Part shown: one piece after another, positions 12,103 through 22,524 of the stretch
Layout of the letters: every line of letters starts with the position of its first letter
Numbering within the stretch: the stretch's first letter is position 1
Program-made: the position numbers and the translations under genes
The notes under the pieces: generated by a model
Databases searched by the model: none
Seen by the model: the letters and a program-made list of their open reading frames with translations, nothing else
What the model was told of the DNA's origin: nothing
NCBI GenBank assembly: GCA_943737045.1
Contig: CALSFV010000300.1
Span: forward strand, 372,001 to 436,000
Direction of reading: 5' to 3'
Source: Parapristionchus giblindavisi
Lineage: Eukaryota; Nematoda; Chromadorea; Rhabditida; Diplogasteridae
Length of the DNA stretch: 64,000 nt

Positions 12103-12332
12103 GTATTTGAACACCCGATATATTGAATTTTTGAGTTAATTAACATTTTCCTTCGGGCCCCTTCGTATACGGTTTCTTCATATCCCACTTTTTTTCCTGA
12201 AAATTCGTATATCACGCGTGTCACCCAAGAATCGAGTAAAATCGGGGTTGGTTCACTGACGGCAAACTATCTCATATTTTAGGCATATCTAAGATGCGAC
12301 AATTAGAGAAAGGTTCTCTCACATGTGAGATA

Positions 12333-12845
12333 ACTTACAAGGGAATCCTTTCAGCTCGCGGAAAGCAATCCAGATGAAAATTTGCACAGGCATTGTTGAA
12401 AGCAATAGAAAATGATATGTGAAGTCGGAAAATGCAGCAGGGCAATACCCGAGCCGCAGCATCCATCCAAACTTGGTCAAAACTTGGTGCTTATTCGCCG
12501 CCAATAATTTGAATTTATTGTCCCTATCTCTGAAGAATGGTATCAATTTGATTGGTGAATGCATTGGAAAGTATCTCGTACATTACAGACAAAAAGATTC
12601 CGAAAAGATAACATCAAAGCTGTTGTACGAAGGAACTGCGCCACCAATAAGGTTTCAATCATTGCTTCAGAATGCGGCGAATGCGCACTAAGTTTGACCA
12701 AGTTTGGATAGATGTTGCGGCTAGGGTATTGCCCTGCTGCATTTTTCGACTTCACATATCATTTTCTATCGCCTTCAACAATGCTTCTGCAAATTTTCAT
12801 CTGGATTGCTTTCCGCGAGCTGAAAGGATTCCCTTGTTAGTTAGC
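12333..12845. mobile_element. Palindromic MITE
   Basis: Left arm CAAGGGAATCCTTTCAGCTC is inverted at ~12820. Arms contain AATGCAGCAGGGCAATACCC and its inverse. No coding role. Confidence 0.65.
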
Positions 12846-13433
12846 TTACTCCAGTCCCCGTTACTATCTCGAGCGAGAGAGTATTTTCCAACGAGTCTTT
12901 TTGAGAGATTATGGAGTAAGCTAACCTTTCTCTATGGCAGTCCAGTTAGACAACCTATCTCTTAGATAATTTGCCGTGAGTGTTGGCACATTTTTTGACC
13001 ATCACATATTAATACATTTTTTGGTATTATATAGGGTCCCTAACAACATGGTTCTAGCTTTTTTTTCATATCTTCTTTTTCAACGTCGAGAGACGTCGTC
13101 AAACTTCTTATTGGCCAACATCGCCCACTTTGGAGCTCTGTATCTCTTTGGGGTGTGGTTTTGGTATCGAGTCGTCAATAGAAGAATTTCCTGGAATGTC
13201 CAGAAGAATGCAAATGCATCATTGGCCGATCGATATTTCTATTAGCATTTTGTAAATCGATTTTGTGAAATTGTTTGTTTTTAACAAAAATCGAAGCCGA
13301 AGGTTTTCAATAGCTTAATCGATAGATCTCGACGAGAGGATTTCAATAGGTTTTTTGTACGCTGAACGTTTTTGTATGTTGTTGCGCAAGAACGTTATAT
13401 CACTCTATCTTAGAAAGTCGACATATGTGCGGT

Positions 13434-14747
13434 ATCGATGAAAAATGATTTTTTTCTGTTTTATGTGTGATAATTACAGGCTCCATGAGTGAAGTACACT
13501 GGTACTTGGAAATTGCTTCCAATTGAAAATTCGCTTCAGGAGGTGACCACACAACGATTTGGCGCCTTTTCCTAAAAAGTTTATTTCGAACCCAATCGAT
13601 TCGGGAGTGGGTGCAATGGACTCCTTGGCGAATTCTAAGAAACTATTGCTGAGGAAAGTTTTTTGATCAAAGATCAACGAAGGCTGGAATTCGGGATTTT
13701 TCAGAAAAAAATCACATTAAATTAATTCTCACTATTTTCCCATGGCCCAGGTAAATTTTTTATTTGCTCAATAGCTTCTGCATACTATATTACACCTTTA
13801 GTTTAAAAGTGGTAATTTTTGAAATCTGGGAAAATTGTAAACGAATCAATTTTGTTTGCTGTATTCAATTGTGGTGAGGATTGGCGACTTTTCCTAAAAA
13901 GTTTATTTCTAATTCAATCGATTCGGGACTGGGCGCATTCGAATCCTTGTCTAATTCTAAGAAACTATTGCTTAGGAGAGTTTTTCGATCAACGGTCAAC
14001 GAACGCTGGAATTGGGAATTTTCGAAAAAAACTGTTTACATTAAATTTATTCTCACTATTTTGCATAATTCTCACTATGTAGAAGAGATTGAACAAATAA
14101 AAAGTTTACAGTCGCCATGGAAAACATTGATAATTAATTTATTGTAAAGATTTTTTTCGAAAATTCCCAATTCCAGCGTTCGTTGACCGTTGATCGAAAA
14201 ACTCTCCTAAGCAATAGTTTCTTAGAATTAGACAAGGATTCGAATGCGCCCAGTCCCGAATCGATTGAATTAGAAATAAACTTTTTAGGAAAAGTCGCCA
14301 ATCCTCACCACAATTGAATACAGCAAACAAAATTGATTCGTTTACAATTTTCCCAGATTTCAAAAATTACCACTTTTAAACTAAAGGTGTAATATAGTAT
14401 GCAGAAGCTATTGAGCAAATAAAAAATTTACCTGGGCCATGGGAAAATAGTGAGAATTAATTTAATGTGATTTTTTTCTGAAAAATCCCGAATTCCAGCC
14501 TTCGTTGATCTTTGATCAAAAAACTTTCCTCAGCAATAGTTTCTTAGAATTCGCCAAGGAGTCCATTGCACCCACTCCCGAATCGATTCGATTCGAAATA
14601 AACTTTTTAGGAAAAGGCGCCAAATCGTTGTGTGGTCACCTCCTGAAGCGAATTTTCAATTGGAAGGAATTTCCAAGTACCAGCGAACTACACTCATGGA
14701 GCCTGTAATTATCATACATAAAACAGAAAAATCCATTTTTCGTCGAA
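13434..14747. mobile_element. 1.3-kb two-tier palindrome
   Basis: Near-continuous inverted repeat centred at ~14090. Ends are GAAAAATGATTTTTTTCTG and CAGAAAAATCCATTTTTC. Each arm holds two direct copies of a ~190-bp module (start TTTTCCTAAAAAGTTTATTT, then TCTAAGAAACTATTGCT), giving four copies in all. Several mirrored ORFs here are the same sequence read on both arms. Confidence 0.75.
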
Positions 14748-14805
14748 ACCAAAAAAAATTCAGTTGTTGAATTTTCTCAGATAGTGTGATCTATGAACTC
14801 CTCCT

Positions 14806-14871
14806 TCCTCATGATGGCCTTAGCCGTATGCAGCAGACCAACATAGCCCGCATGGAATGCTCCACACATTA
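14806..14871 (-). mobile_element. Tc1-like transposase fragment
   Basis: The minus strand reads WGAFHAGYVGLLHTAKAIMRK-like residues, matching the better fragment at 29359-29560. It is followed by a block of GTTCCGGCTC repeats (to ~15070) that also flanks the other fragment, inverted. Confidence 0.5.
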
Positions 14872-15433
14872 GAGGTGGTGAGTCGAAAACCGGAACGCCT
14901 CACGAAACGGGCGAGAAATGAGTCTAGTTTCGGCAAATGCCAATTAGCCTATCGAAACCGGGGCGAAACTACCTCTCATTGACTCTCGTTTCGGCTTCAT
15001 GCAAATTCACCTAGTGAGAGAGTCTGTTCCGGCTCGTTCCGGCTCGTTCCGGTTCGTTCCGCTTGCGATTGGAACAACCGGTGCTATCGCTTTTACAACA
15101 ACAAAAATTGAAAATAAGCTCAAATTTTTTGGTTGTCAATAGAGATAGGTCAAAGACTATTACCTCGAAATAAAAGTAATGGTAAGATATATCTCAGCTG
15201 TGAAAATGGAGATATACCTTTTCAGCATTCTCTGCTGTTTGATATTTCATAATATATTAATTTTAAAAATATTTATATTATTTTAAAAATTATTTTATGT
15301 AATTTTTCCAATTTTCTAAATCAATCAAACTGGGGTCCGTCCAATCTGTCAAAAAAGATGCGAAGAAAGTTGCGAAGAAAGTTCGCAACTTTCGACGCAA
15401 CTTTCGACGCAACTTTTCTCTAAATCTCTCGAA

Positions 15434-15798
15434 CACGGCGGTTCACTGGAGGGAAATCCCTACATTTAACTTTGTCTTGAAGCCTCCCGAACTACGAAAA
15501 ATCGGCAAAGTTGTTTTGCACCGGGTGGGATTCGAACCCACGAGGTTCGGATCGCCAGACAAAAGTTCTAACCACTAAGCCATCTCGGCATGCTACATAA
15601 CTCGTAGAACTCGATGATGAACGTATGTGGGGGGAGGGACCGCAGCGCGTCGTTGAGCGCGTCGCGTCGCTCCCTCCCCTTACGCTAACTATTACCGTAT
15701 ATAATAATGAACTTTCGTGGTAAGACATTTGTTGAACAATTTATCCTGATTTTTAAAAACTGCGAGTCGCTCTTAACTACTGTCCTTGAACCGCCGTG
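15434..15798. mobile_element. MITE with tRNA-like core inserted in the E2 left end
   Basis: TIR CACGGCGGTTCA at both ends, flanked by TCGAA at 15429-15433 and 15799-15803. The intact E family reads CTCTCGAAATACAC at this spot, confirming insertion and a 5-bp duplication. The minus strand at about 15527-15600 carries a tRNA A-box (TGGCTTAGTGG), a perfect B-box (GGTTCGAATCC) and a 5-bp T-stem, but the anticodon and acceptor stems do not fold. Confidence 0.7.
15527..15600 (-). pseudogene. tRNA-derived sequence
   Basis: A-box TGGCTTAGTGGTTAGAAC and B-box GGTTCGAATCCCACC with paired T-arm GTGGG/CCCAC. Only about 4 bp of acceptor stem can be drawn, and there is no proper anticodon arm. Probably the pol III promoter part of a SINE/MITE rather than a functional tRNA. 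Confidence 0.5.
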
Positions 15799-16304
15799 TC
15801 GAAATACACACTCTCTAATACTCTCTAACAACTTTCGATCGAAAGTTGCGTCGAAAGTTGCGACGAAAAGATGCGTCGAAAGATGCGAACTTTCTTGCGA
15901 GGTCGGTTAGAGCAGGCGAGAGAGTGTGCATTTGGAGAGGAGCAGAAAAAGTAAACGGAGCTTTACATAAAGTTGCGTCGAAAGTTGAATTTACAAAGGT
16001 GATAGTTTGATGATTAAATTGCTATTACTCAACTCTCGATGAAAGTGTGTTCAACAAATTATAAATATTTTTTGAGAAAACACTTATTATTTACACGAAA
16101 ACTGCACATGAAATCGTGTGCATTCTCAGTCACACTCGTCCGATTTTTTTGAGAGCGCGGAGCAGCTGAAAAACATGTTCGAACAGCGGGGGGAAACACA
16201 CGCGTCGCGACCGCGCGCACGACTTTACCAGTTCACTGTTCTTTCACTCTTTCTTTCCGCTCTTTCCGTTCTTTCCGCTTTACGATCGCATTTATCCGTA
16301 ACAG

Positions 16305-16467
16305 GATGAATTTAGGTAACTCAAGATGGGTTCGCGACGACCAGCACACGTATCGGCTCTCCCAACCAAGACCGCTCGTCACGTCAAGCTCGTCGACAAC
16401 CTCAACTACTTCTCAAGATGCATCTTTGTGTTGAATATGCCGTCCTCGGGCAGCTAACAGTCGTAAG
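16305..16467 (+). CDS. Exon-like block shared by E2 and E3
   Basis: Lies 1 kb inside the E2 left end and ends at a GTAG donor. Two frames are open (one begins MGSRRPAHVSALPTKTA). Its 3' part (GGCAGCTAACAGTCGTAAG) is homologous to GGCAGCTCACAGTCGTCAG at the end of the block at 37923-38072 in E3, in the same position relative to the terminus. It could belong to the element itself. Product unknown. Confidence 0.35.
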
Positions 16468-16544
16468 GTAGTTTTATTATTTCTATTATTACGATTTCTT
16501 ATATTGCTTGCATACTCTTGTACACGCTTGTTGTGAAATACACT

Positions 16545-16740
16545 CTCCTCTCTGTCTTACTCTCCTCTCTGTCTCACTCTCCTCTGTGCCTCACTGTTCT
16601 CGCTGCCTCACTGTCCTCTCTGCCTCACTCTCCTCTTTGTCTTTCTCGCGACACGCTTCTTGTGAAATACCCTCTCCTCTCTGCCTCACTCTCCTCTCTG
16701 CCTCACTCTCCTCTCTGCCTCACTCTCCTCTCTTTCTCGC
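16545..16740. repeat. CT-rich minisatellite
   Basis: Tandem CTCTCCTCTCTGCCTCA units (18 bp, about ten, in two blocks separated by a CTCGCGACACG string). The Leu/Ser-rich ORFs here are repeat translation. Confidence 0.85.
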
Positions 16741-17147
16741 GATAGGGTGCGCGCATATCACTCTCTTTCTTACTCTTTTTTACCCTTATTGTTAAAATCC
16801 ACTGTTCATCTGACCTTCCCAATGCTCTGATTACATTTCTCTATTGTAGTTCCACTCTATATTTCTTCTGGTTAGCTTATTTTCTCATTAGTTTCTTATT
16901 TACACTTGTTTTCACCGCTTCCCTTCTCACTCTCTCAATTTCACACACTCTCTCACCTCCTTTCTTCTCTCTAGCTCTCTAAGTTCCTCTCTGTCTTCCT
17001 CTCTGTCCGTATCCGTGAAAAATACTTTTTCACGGATACGGACACGAATCGCCCGAATCCGAATGAAAAAGAGTTCGTGCCCATTGCCCTCCGTATGTCT
17101 GGATTACTGAGACAGTGAGCGGCCCTAATATATTATTATTATTATTA

Positions 17148-20100
17148 ATGATTGAGGAACCGGACGAGTACGACGATGACGTCTTCGAGATGTCTCCAGA
17201 AGGCACTGGTGATGGGACGATGATGACGATGGATAGAAGTCGAAAGGAAGACTCTCCATCGTCCGAGTATGGTGCAGTCATGCATCAGAGAGGTACTGTT
17301 GTTATTTTGATATTAATAATGATACGATATTATGTTATTTATATTATGTTTATGTTTATTATTTATATTGAATGAAAATGAAGAACGACAAAATGATTGT
17401 AACATTAGATACTGGTACAAAAAGTGCGAGGTGTGGCGGTTGAATCGAGTGATTATTGTTAGTTTTAGTATTTCTGTAGTCGTGTTTGATGAATTCAAAA
17501 GGGTAACACTATTTTTTTCGTTGGTCTGACACTCAACTGTTGCTGAAATGTTCTAGCAACATATTAATTCTGCTGTAGCTAGAGACCGTGTGATTCCATG
17601 TTTCATGGCGTCATCTTTATTTTTAAGATGTAGTGGAGCAGTGATGATACTTAGGTTGAGTACATGTGGCTAATAAATATGATAGAAAAAAGTATCTGCT
17701 TGTATAAAATACCACCGCTGAATACCACCGACTCATCCCCATCTGAGCATTAATGCCTGACATGATAAAGAAATTGAAATTGAAATTGTATAAAAATAAA
17801 AATTTGTTTATTCGCATTCAACAAAAATCACAAATTATATTACGTAATAGTTCTTCAAAATAATTAATTAAGATATTTTTAAACGATATTCTTATAACTT
17901 ATGTTATAAGAATTACTTATGTTATAAGAAATAAGTTATAAGAATTGAGACGATATTCTTATAAGAATTCATATTCTTATAAGAATTCAATTCAACGATA
18001 TTTTTATAAGAGTGGATTTCAGCCAACTTTGAGCGCACGCTGTCCGCGTTGGTGCTCGAACGAGGCGAGTACGCGGCCCTGAAGCGCGACGAACCCCGCC
18101 TGCCCGCCGTGCCCAATGTCGTAAGTCGTCTTCCCGCCAGAATTGCCAATTTGAATCTTGGCACGGCGCCAAATTCAAACGAACTAATCTATTTATATTT
18201 TATCTACATGCACACGCATGCAACAACACATGAAAAATGAATATGATCAAAAATAATTAGGTGATGATAATGACTTCGCTGTCTAGAAGAAAGAAAGAAG
18301 ATATGGTGACTCTCTAATCAATAATCATTTAGGTGTACGATCTGCCCACACTCGCTAACGCCGAGTGCGAAGTGCACAGTGTGGCGTTTGGCTGCATATC
18401 AGCGCTGACGCTGGCCGAAGAGTGGGAACGATTGGGAGATGTCGCCTTAGGTTGGTGTGCGGTGTGGAGTGGTGTGGTTACGGTAGATTGATTGAATATA
18501 TCGATTTTGACGATGATTGGGGGATGTCGCATTTAGGTTGGTGTACGGTGTGGTGTGGTGGGGTTACGGTAGATCGATTGAACATATCGCTTTCGATGAC
18601 TGGGAGATGTCGCCTTTAGGTTGGTGTACGGTGTGGCGTGGTGGGGTTACGGTAGATTGAGTATATCGATTTTATGATGATTGGGAGATGTCGCCTTTAG
18701 GTTGGTGTACGGTGTGGTGTGGTTACGGTATATTGATTATATCGATTTTGATGATGTTATTTACAGTCACAAGTATGTGATCATCGACTGCCGCTATCCG
18801 TACGAGTACGACGGTGGACATCTGAAGGTGAGTTACGGTATCTACCGTAATCTCGGGATACCGTAGTTCTTGATTATCGACTTTCCGGCCTACAGTAACC
18901 CTGTTTTCGCAGCACTCGATAAATCTGCACGACAACACACTGCTGGCTGAGCTATTCTTCCCCTCATCACCACCTGAAGAAGAGACGAGCCAATCAATAA
19001 TGCTGACGTCATATTCGGTCTCGTCGCTCGAATCATCGATCGATATAGCCGCTACCGGACCCCTGCCTCCCGTCCACAAGCGCATCCCGATATTCTACTG
19101 TGAATACAGTCAGAAGCGAGGACCGCGAATGTGAGTTGGGTGAATCATAGGTACAAAGTCCCAAGCCTGACCGCATTTTGATTCAAAATTTCCCAAAAAT
19201 CGAAAAACCTGACCGCATTTTGAAATCCGATAACCTAGCTATTCGACCTGTGGGCTGAATTATCGATTTTTGGCTCTAAAATCGGTAAAAGTGTGCGGAG
19301 CTTAGCTATTATCGATCGATTTAGGGCGCACGATCTGCGCTCGATGGATCGCCGGCGCAACATTGACAAGTATCCCGCGGTGAACTTTGAGGTGATGTAC
19401 CTCCTCGAGAAGGGATACCGTAACTTCTTCCAGATGCACAGTGAGAAGGTGTGTTTATTGATTGATTTTTGTAAAATTATTGATGTATTTGTTAAATTGA
19501 TTATTGATTGATTGATAAGAAGTATGCCTATGGCAAAGTAGGTTGGGGCCGAGAGCTTATGGATGTCTTTGCTAATTCTTGAAATTTATGAAATATTGAT
19601 TCACTGTTTTTCCCAGAAGCCGGAACTGTTCTGCACGCAGCGCAGCTACGTGGAGATGGATCAGAAGCCGAAGGAGCATGGTAGGATTATTGATTTATTG
19701 ATTGAATTTTCAATTTTTTTCGAATTATCGATTGATTTCGCCAGGTCGTTATCGAGCTCATCGCAAGCGTGGAAGCCCGCATCAAGTCCAGAAGATGGAT
19801 GGTGAGTATACTGTAGTCATGGTCCCTAACCAATTATGTTTAGTGTCTATTATTCCAAATATTTGTCCATTATTCTACTCTTTAACCTGTGAGCAATTCA
19901 TTATCGTTAGCATTGTCGTCATCTTCGTTTATTTTTTTTTGATCACACGTTTCACTGTTTATTCATGAAAACGTATAAATATTATGGTGTGCGGTTTGCA
20001 TGGCGACGTTTCCCAAATTCCCAATTTCATCGTCTCCCTACACAGATGCCCGCGTGTTCAGTCCAACCACTCCCGGACTACCGTCGAAGGAGCGACGCAT

Positions 20101-20667
20101 GGATTGTCGCCAGAGAGAAAATCAGAGACTCGGCTACGGTATGTTGGGGTTACGGTAGTTTTATTGGGGAGTACGGTAGTTTGGTTGAGATCTAGGATCA
20201 TACATTTTCGTTGCCCTCGCCGAATTATTTTTATATAGTGGGCCGATTTAGAAAAATCGTTATTTTTTGCTTAAATTGTAATCTTTCTCTTAAAAAGGGG
20301 CGTTACATAGTGGGTCGTTGCACAGTATATAGTGGGTCGATCTTCACATTATGAGGGTATGAAAATGTATGACTGTAGTTAGAGACCGTGCGATTCCATG
20401 TTTCATGGTGTCATCTTTATCTTGAAGATATAGTGTAGCAGTGGTAGCTCAGACAATGAGGCAAATGCCTTTGATAGAATAATATGTTCTTGTATAAAAA
20501 TACCGTAATCAGAGGTTACGGTAGCATTTTTCCGTTTAGTAATTACCGCTGTATTCCAGGGCCGCAACTCACTCATAACCTCGATCAAGAGTCGTCTACA
20601 CTTTACTGACTCTGACGAAGACAGTCCCCACAAGGACAAGTCTATCACACTCAAGAAACTCGATTGA
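17148..20667 (+). CDS. cdc25: CDC25-type dual-specificity phosphatase, possibly damaged
   Basis: CDC25 removes inhibitory phosphates from CDK1-type kinases. Exons: 17148-17292, 18023-18120, 18333-18450, 18767-18827, 18913-19130, 19325-19448, 19617-19680, 19745-19801, 20046-20138 and 20560-20667. The rhodanese-like domain shows IIDCRYPYEYDGGHLK, then CEYSQKRGPRM with catalytic Cys (19099-19101) and Arg (19117-19119) in CX5R spacing, then YPAVNFEVMYLLEKGYRNFF. The residue before Cys is Tyr, where CDC25 usually has His. Most phases join exactly. Two do not: exon 18333-18450 is 1 nt short relative to the other copies of its duplicated 3' end, and the last exon's acidic frame (LHFTDSDEDSP) is not the spliced frame, which would instead stop at ~20610. 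The true 5' exon is uncertain. The whole gene sits inside E2. Confidence 0.8.
18436..18730. repeat. Tandem duplication of an exon end and splice donor
   Basis: Four ~80-bp units, each with GGGAGATGTCGCCTTTAGG, TTGGTGTACGGTGTGG and TTACGGTAGATTGA. Unit 1 contains the used exon end and lacks one T present in the others, which explains the frame break in the CDC25-like gene. Confidence 0.8.
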
Positions 20668-21341
20668 TCTTTGATCTCTCGAGATTTGATCTTTGATCTC
20701 TGGGCACTCACTCCTCTTACTCACTCAAACTCTCCCTCTCTCATTGATTTTAATCATTGGCTCTCTATTATTTACTCGATTTATGAATGGACTGATTGTA
20801 CTTATCACAAACCCCCTCCCATTTGCTGTTTTTTTACATAACTCGCTGGATTTCGCCCATCTGTACTATATGTTCCCCCGTACCATCCCCTTTTCTATCC
20901 CCTGATATATTTATATCTATGTGTGTGTGTTTGTTTATGCGTACCGTGATTCTTTCGATTGTAACTTTCACCACGATAACTGTGTATACGGTAAGTGTTT
21001 TTTTCTTATTGATTTGTCTTCCTTATCTTCTTCTACTCTAACTGACTTGTGAGCTGTAGCCGTCATTTTTTAAAATTATCGATTTCGACTTTGCATCTCT
21101 CTTAATCTACATTTTTCATCTCATTCTTGTTTTGTCGTTTGTAGTTTGCACCCTAGCTCTTTAACATGCGAAAAAAGTACAAAATTTACACCAAAATACA
21201 TAGGGTTTGCACTTTGTTTTTGTCTTCTTCGCTTGTTTACGTGTGACTGGCCAAATAATCTGCCAAAACAAATATTGATTTCACACGTATGAAATGAATT
21301 TGGTAGATTTTTTTGGCGAGCACTTATGGTTTTCCACTTAT

Positions 21342-21453
21342 GGGTACATCTCGAGCTAATTTAAACCCCGCTCTGGTCGCATTCTCTCGCTTTATTTGTC
21401 TACGAAAGAGCGTTGCCAGTGTGGAGAATGAAATTAGCTCGTGGTGTGCCTTT
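21342..21453. repeat. 118-bp MITE, copy 1 of 5
   Basis: Ends resemble AAGGCACACCCCGAGCTAAT and its inverse. Interior has CGCTCTGG..TCTCTCGCTTT and GAGCGTTGCCAG. Other copies: 25843, 51950, 59315, 61608. Confidence 0.75.
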
Positions 21454-22064
21454 AATTTTGTTGTGCTTCTGTAGTTTTTGATTCTTCTTAACAAGTGACC
21501 TCAATACTATTCATACTCACCCTCTCTCTCATTTTCGTCGAGCTTATCCGAGTGCCCCATATTACTCTGGTGTTGATCTTTGCTGATCACCGAGATCAGT
21601 TGCCCATTTGTAGTTTGATCGTACTGCTTGCTTGGCAGTTCGCGTGGAGTGTGTAGTTTGATCTCTGTGACCATTTGATCGATCTTTGATCGCTGTTGTG
21701 CCACGTATTATGTGCTCGGACGCTCTCTAACTTACTCCTCCTACTCCCCCAACTATTGTGATTATTAGAAATTATACACATTGGCTGTCACCAAATTGCG
21801 ATAACCCCTTTCTGTGCTATCCATCCCCCCTGACTCCCACTATCGATTTTCGATTTCTATCGATCGATTCTCGATTTCCTATATCGATTTGCGTTTCCTT
21901 TAATGAAGCTGTACTTCGTACCCCCCACCCTACTCGCTTGTAACAATCGTTTTCTATATTTGCATTGATTAATTGTGCTGTTTAACATTAGCCGTCTCTG
22001 TTTGTAAGCCTCTTTTCTAGCGTATATAAATATGCACCTTCCCACCCACCAACCATTGGCCGTA

Positions 22065-22186
22065 TGCACGAACGCCGGCAAACCGTTTGCCGAAAAATGT
22101 GACGTCACAACCGTAGGCGGAAAATCCTCCGCCTACGCTTTTGACGTCGAGTTTGTCGTCTGCAAACGGTTTGCCGGCGTTCATGA
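22065..22186. mobile_element. Short perfect foldback
   Basis: GAACGCCGGCAAACCGTTTG and its inverse flank an inner CCGCCTACG pair. Both arms contain a TGACGTC palindrome. Confidence 0.65.
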
Positions 22187-22524
22187 ATACGACCTCGTTC
22201 CTCATGTCATCATATGCGGTACGCTCCCTTTCTCTGTGTTTTATACTGACCCTCATGGCTTTACCTCTCACTCGTCCTTTTTTACTACGCAATGTTCTTT
22301 CGAATGGAATAAAGTGTCAACTTTGCAGTCTCTTTCGTTGTTTTTCAACAGTTTGCATCTGTTACGGTATCTGTAATATGGAGTGGGACGGAAGATTACG
22401 GTATTACTCTGCTTTCAAATCTATAATTACAATGAAATTATACTCGTTTACATCTGTTTGTGAATTTGAAACGTTTTTTGTAGTCTGATCTTTGATCTTT
22501 GTAGTTTGATCGATCGACGAACTG

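Noticed and set aside
13819..14363. Identical 74-87-aa ORFs on opposite strands (MKSGKIVNESILFAVFNCGE)
   Set aside because: They are the two arms of the 13434-14747 palindrome. Identical reading on both strands reflects the inversion, not a duplicated gene.
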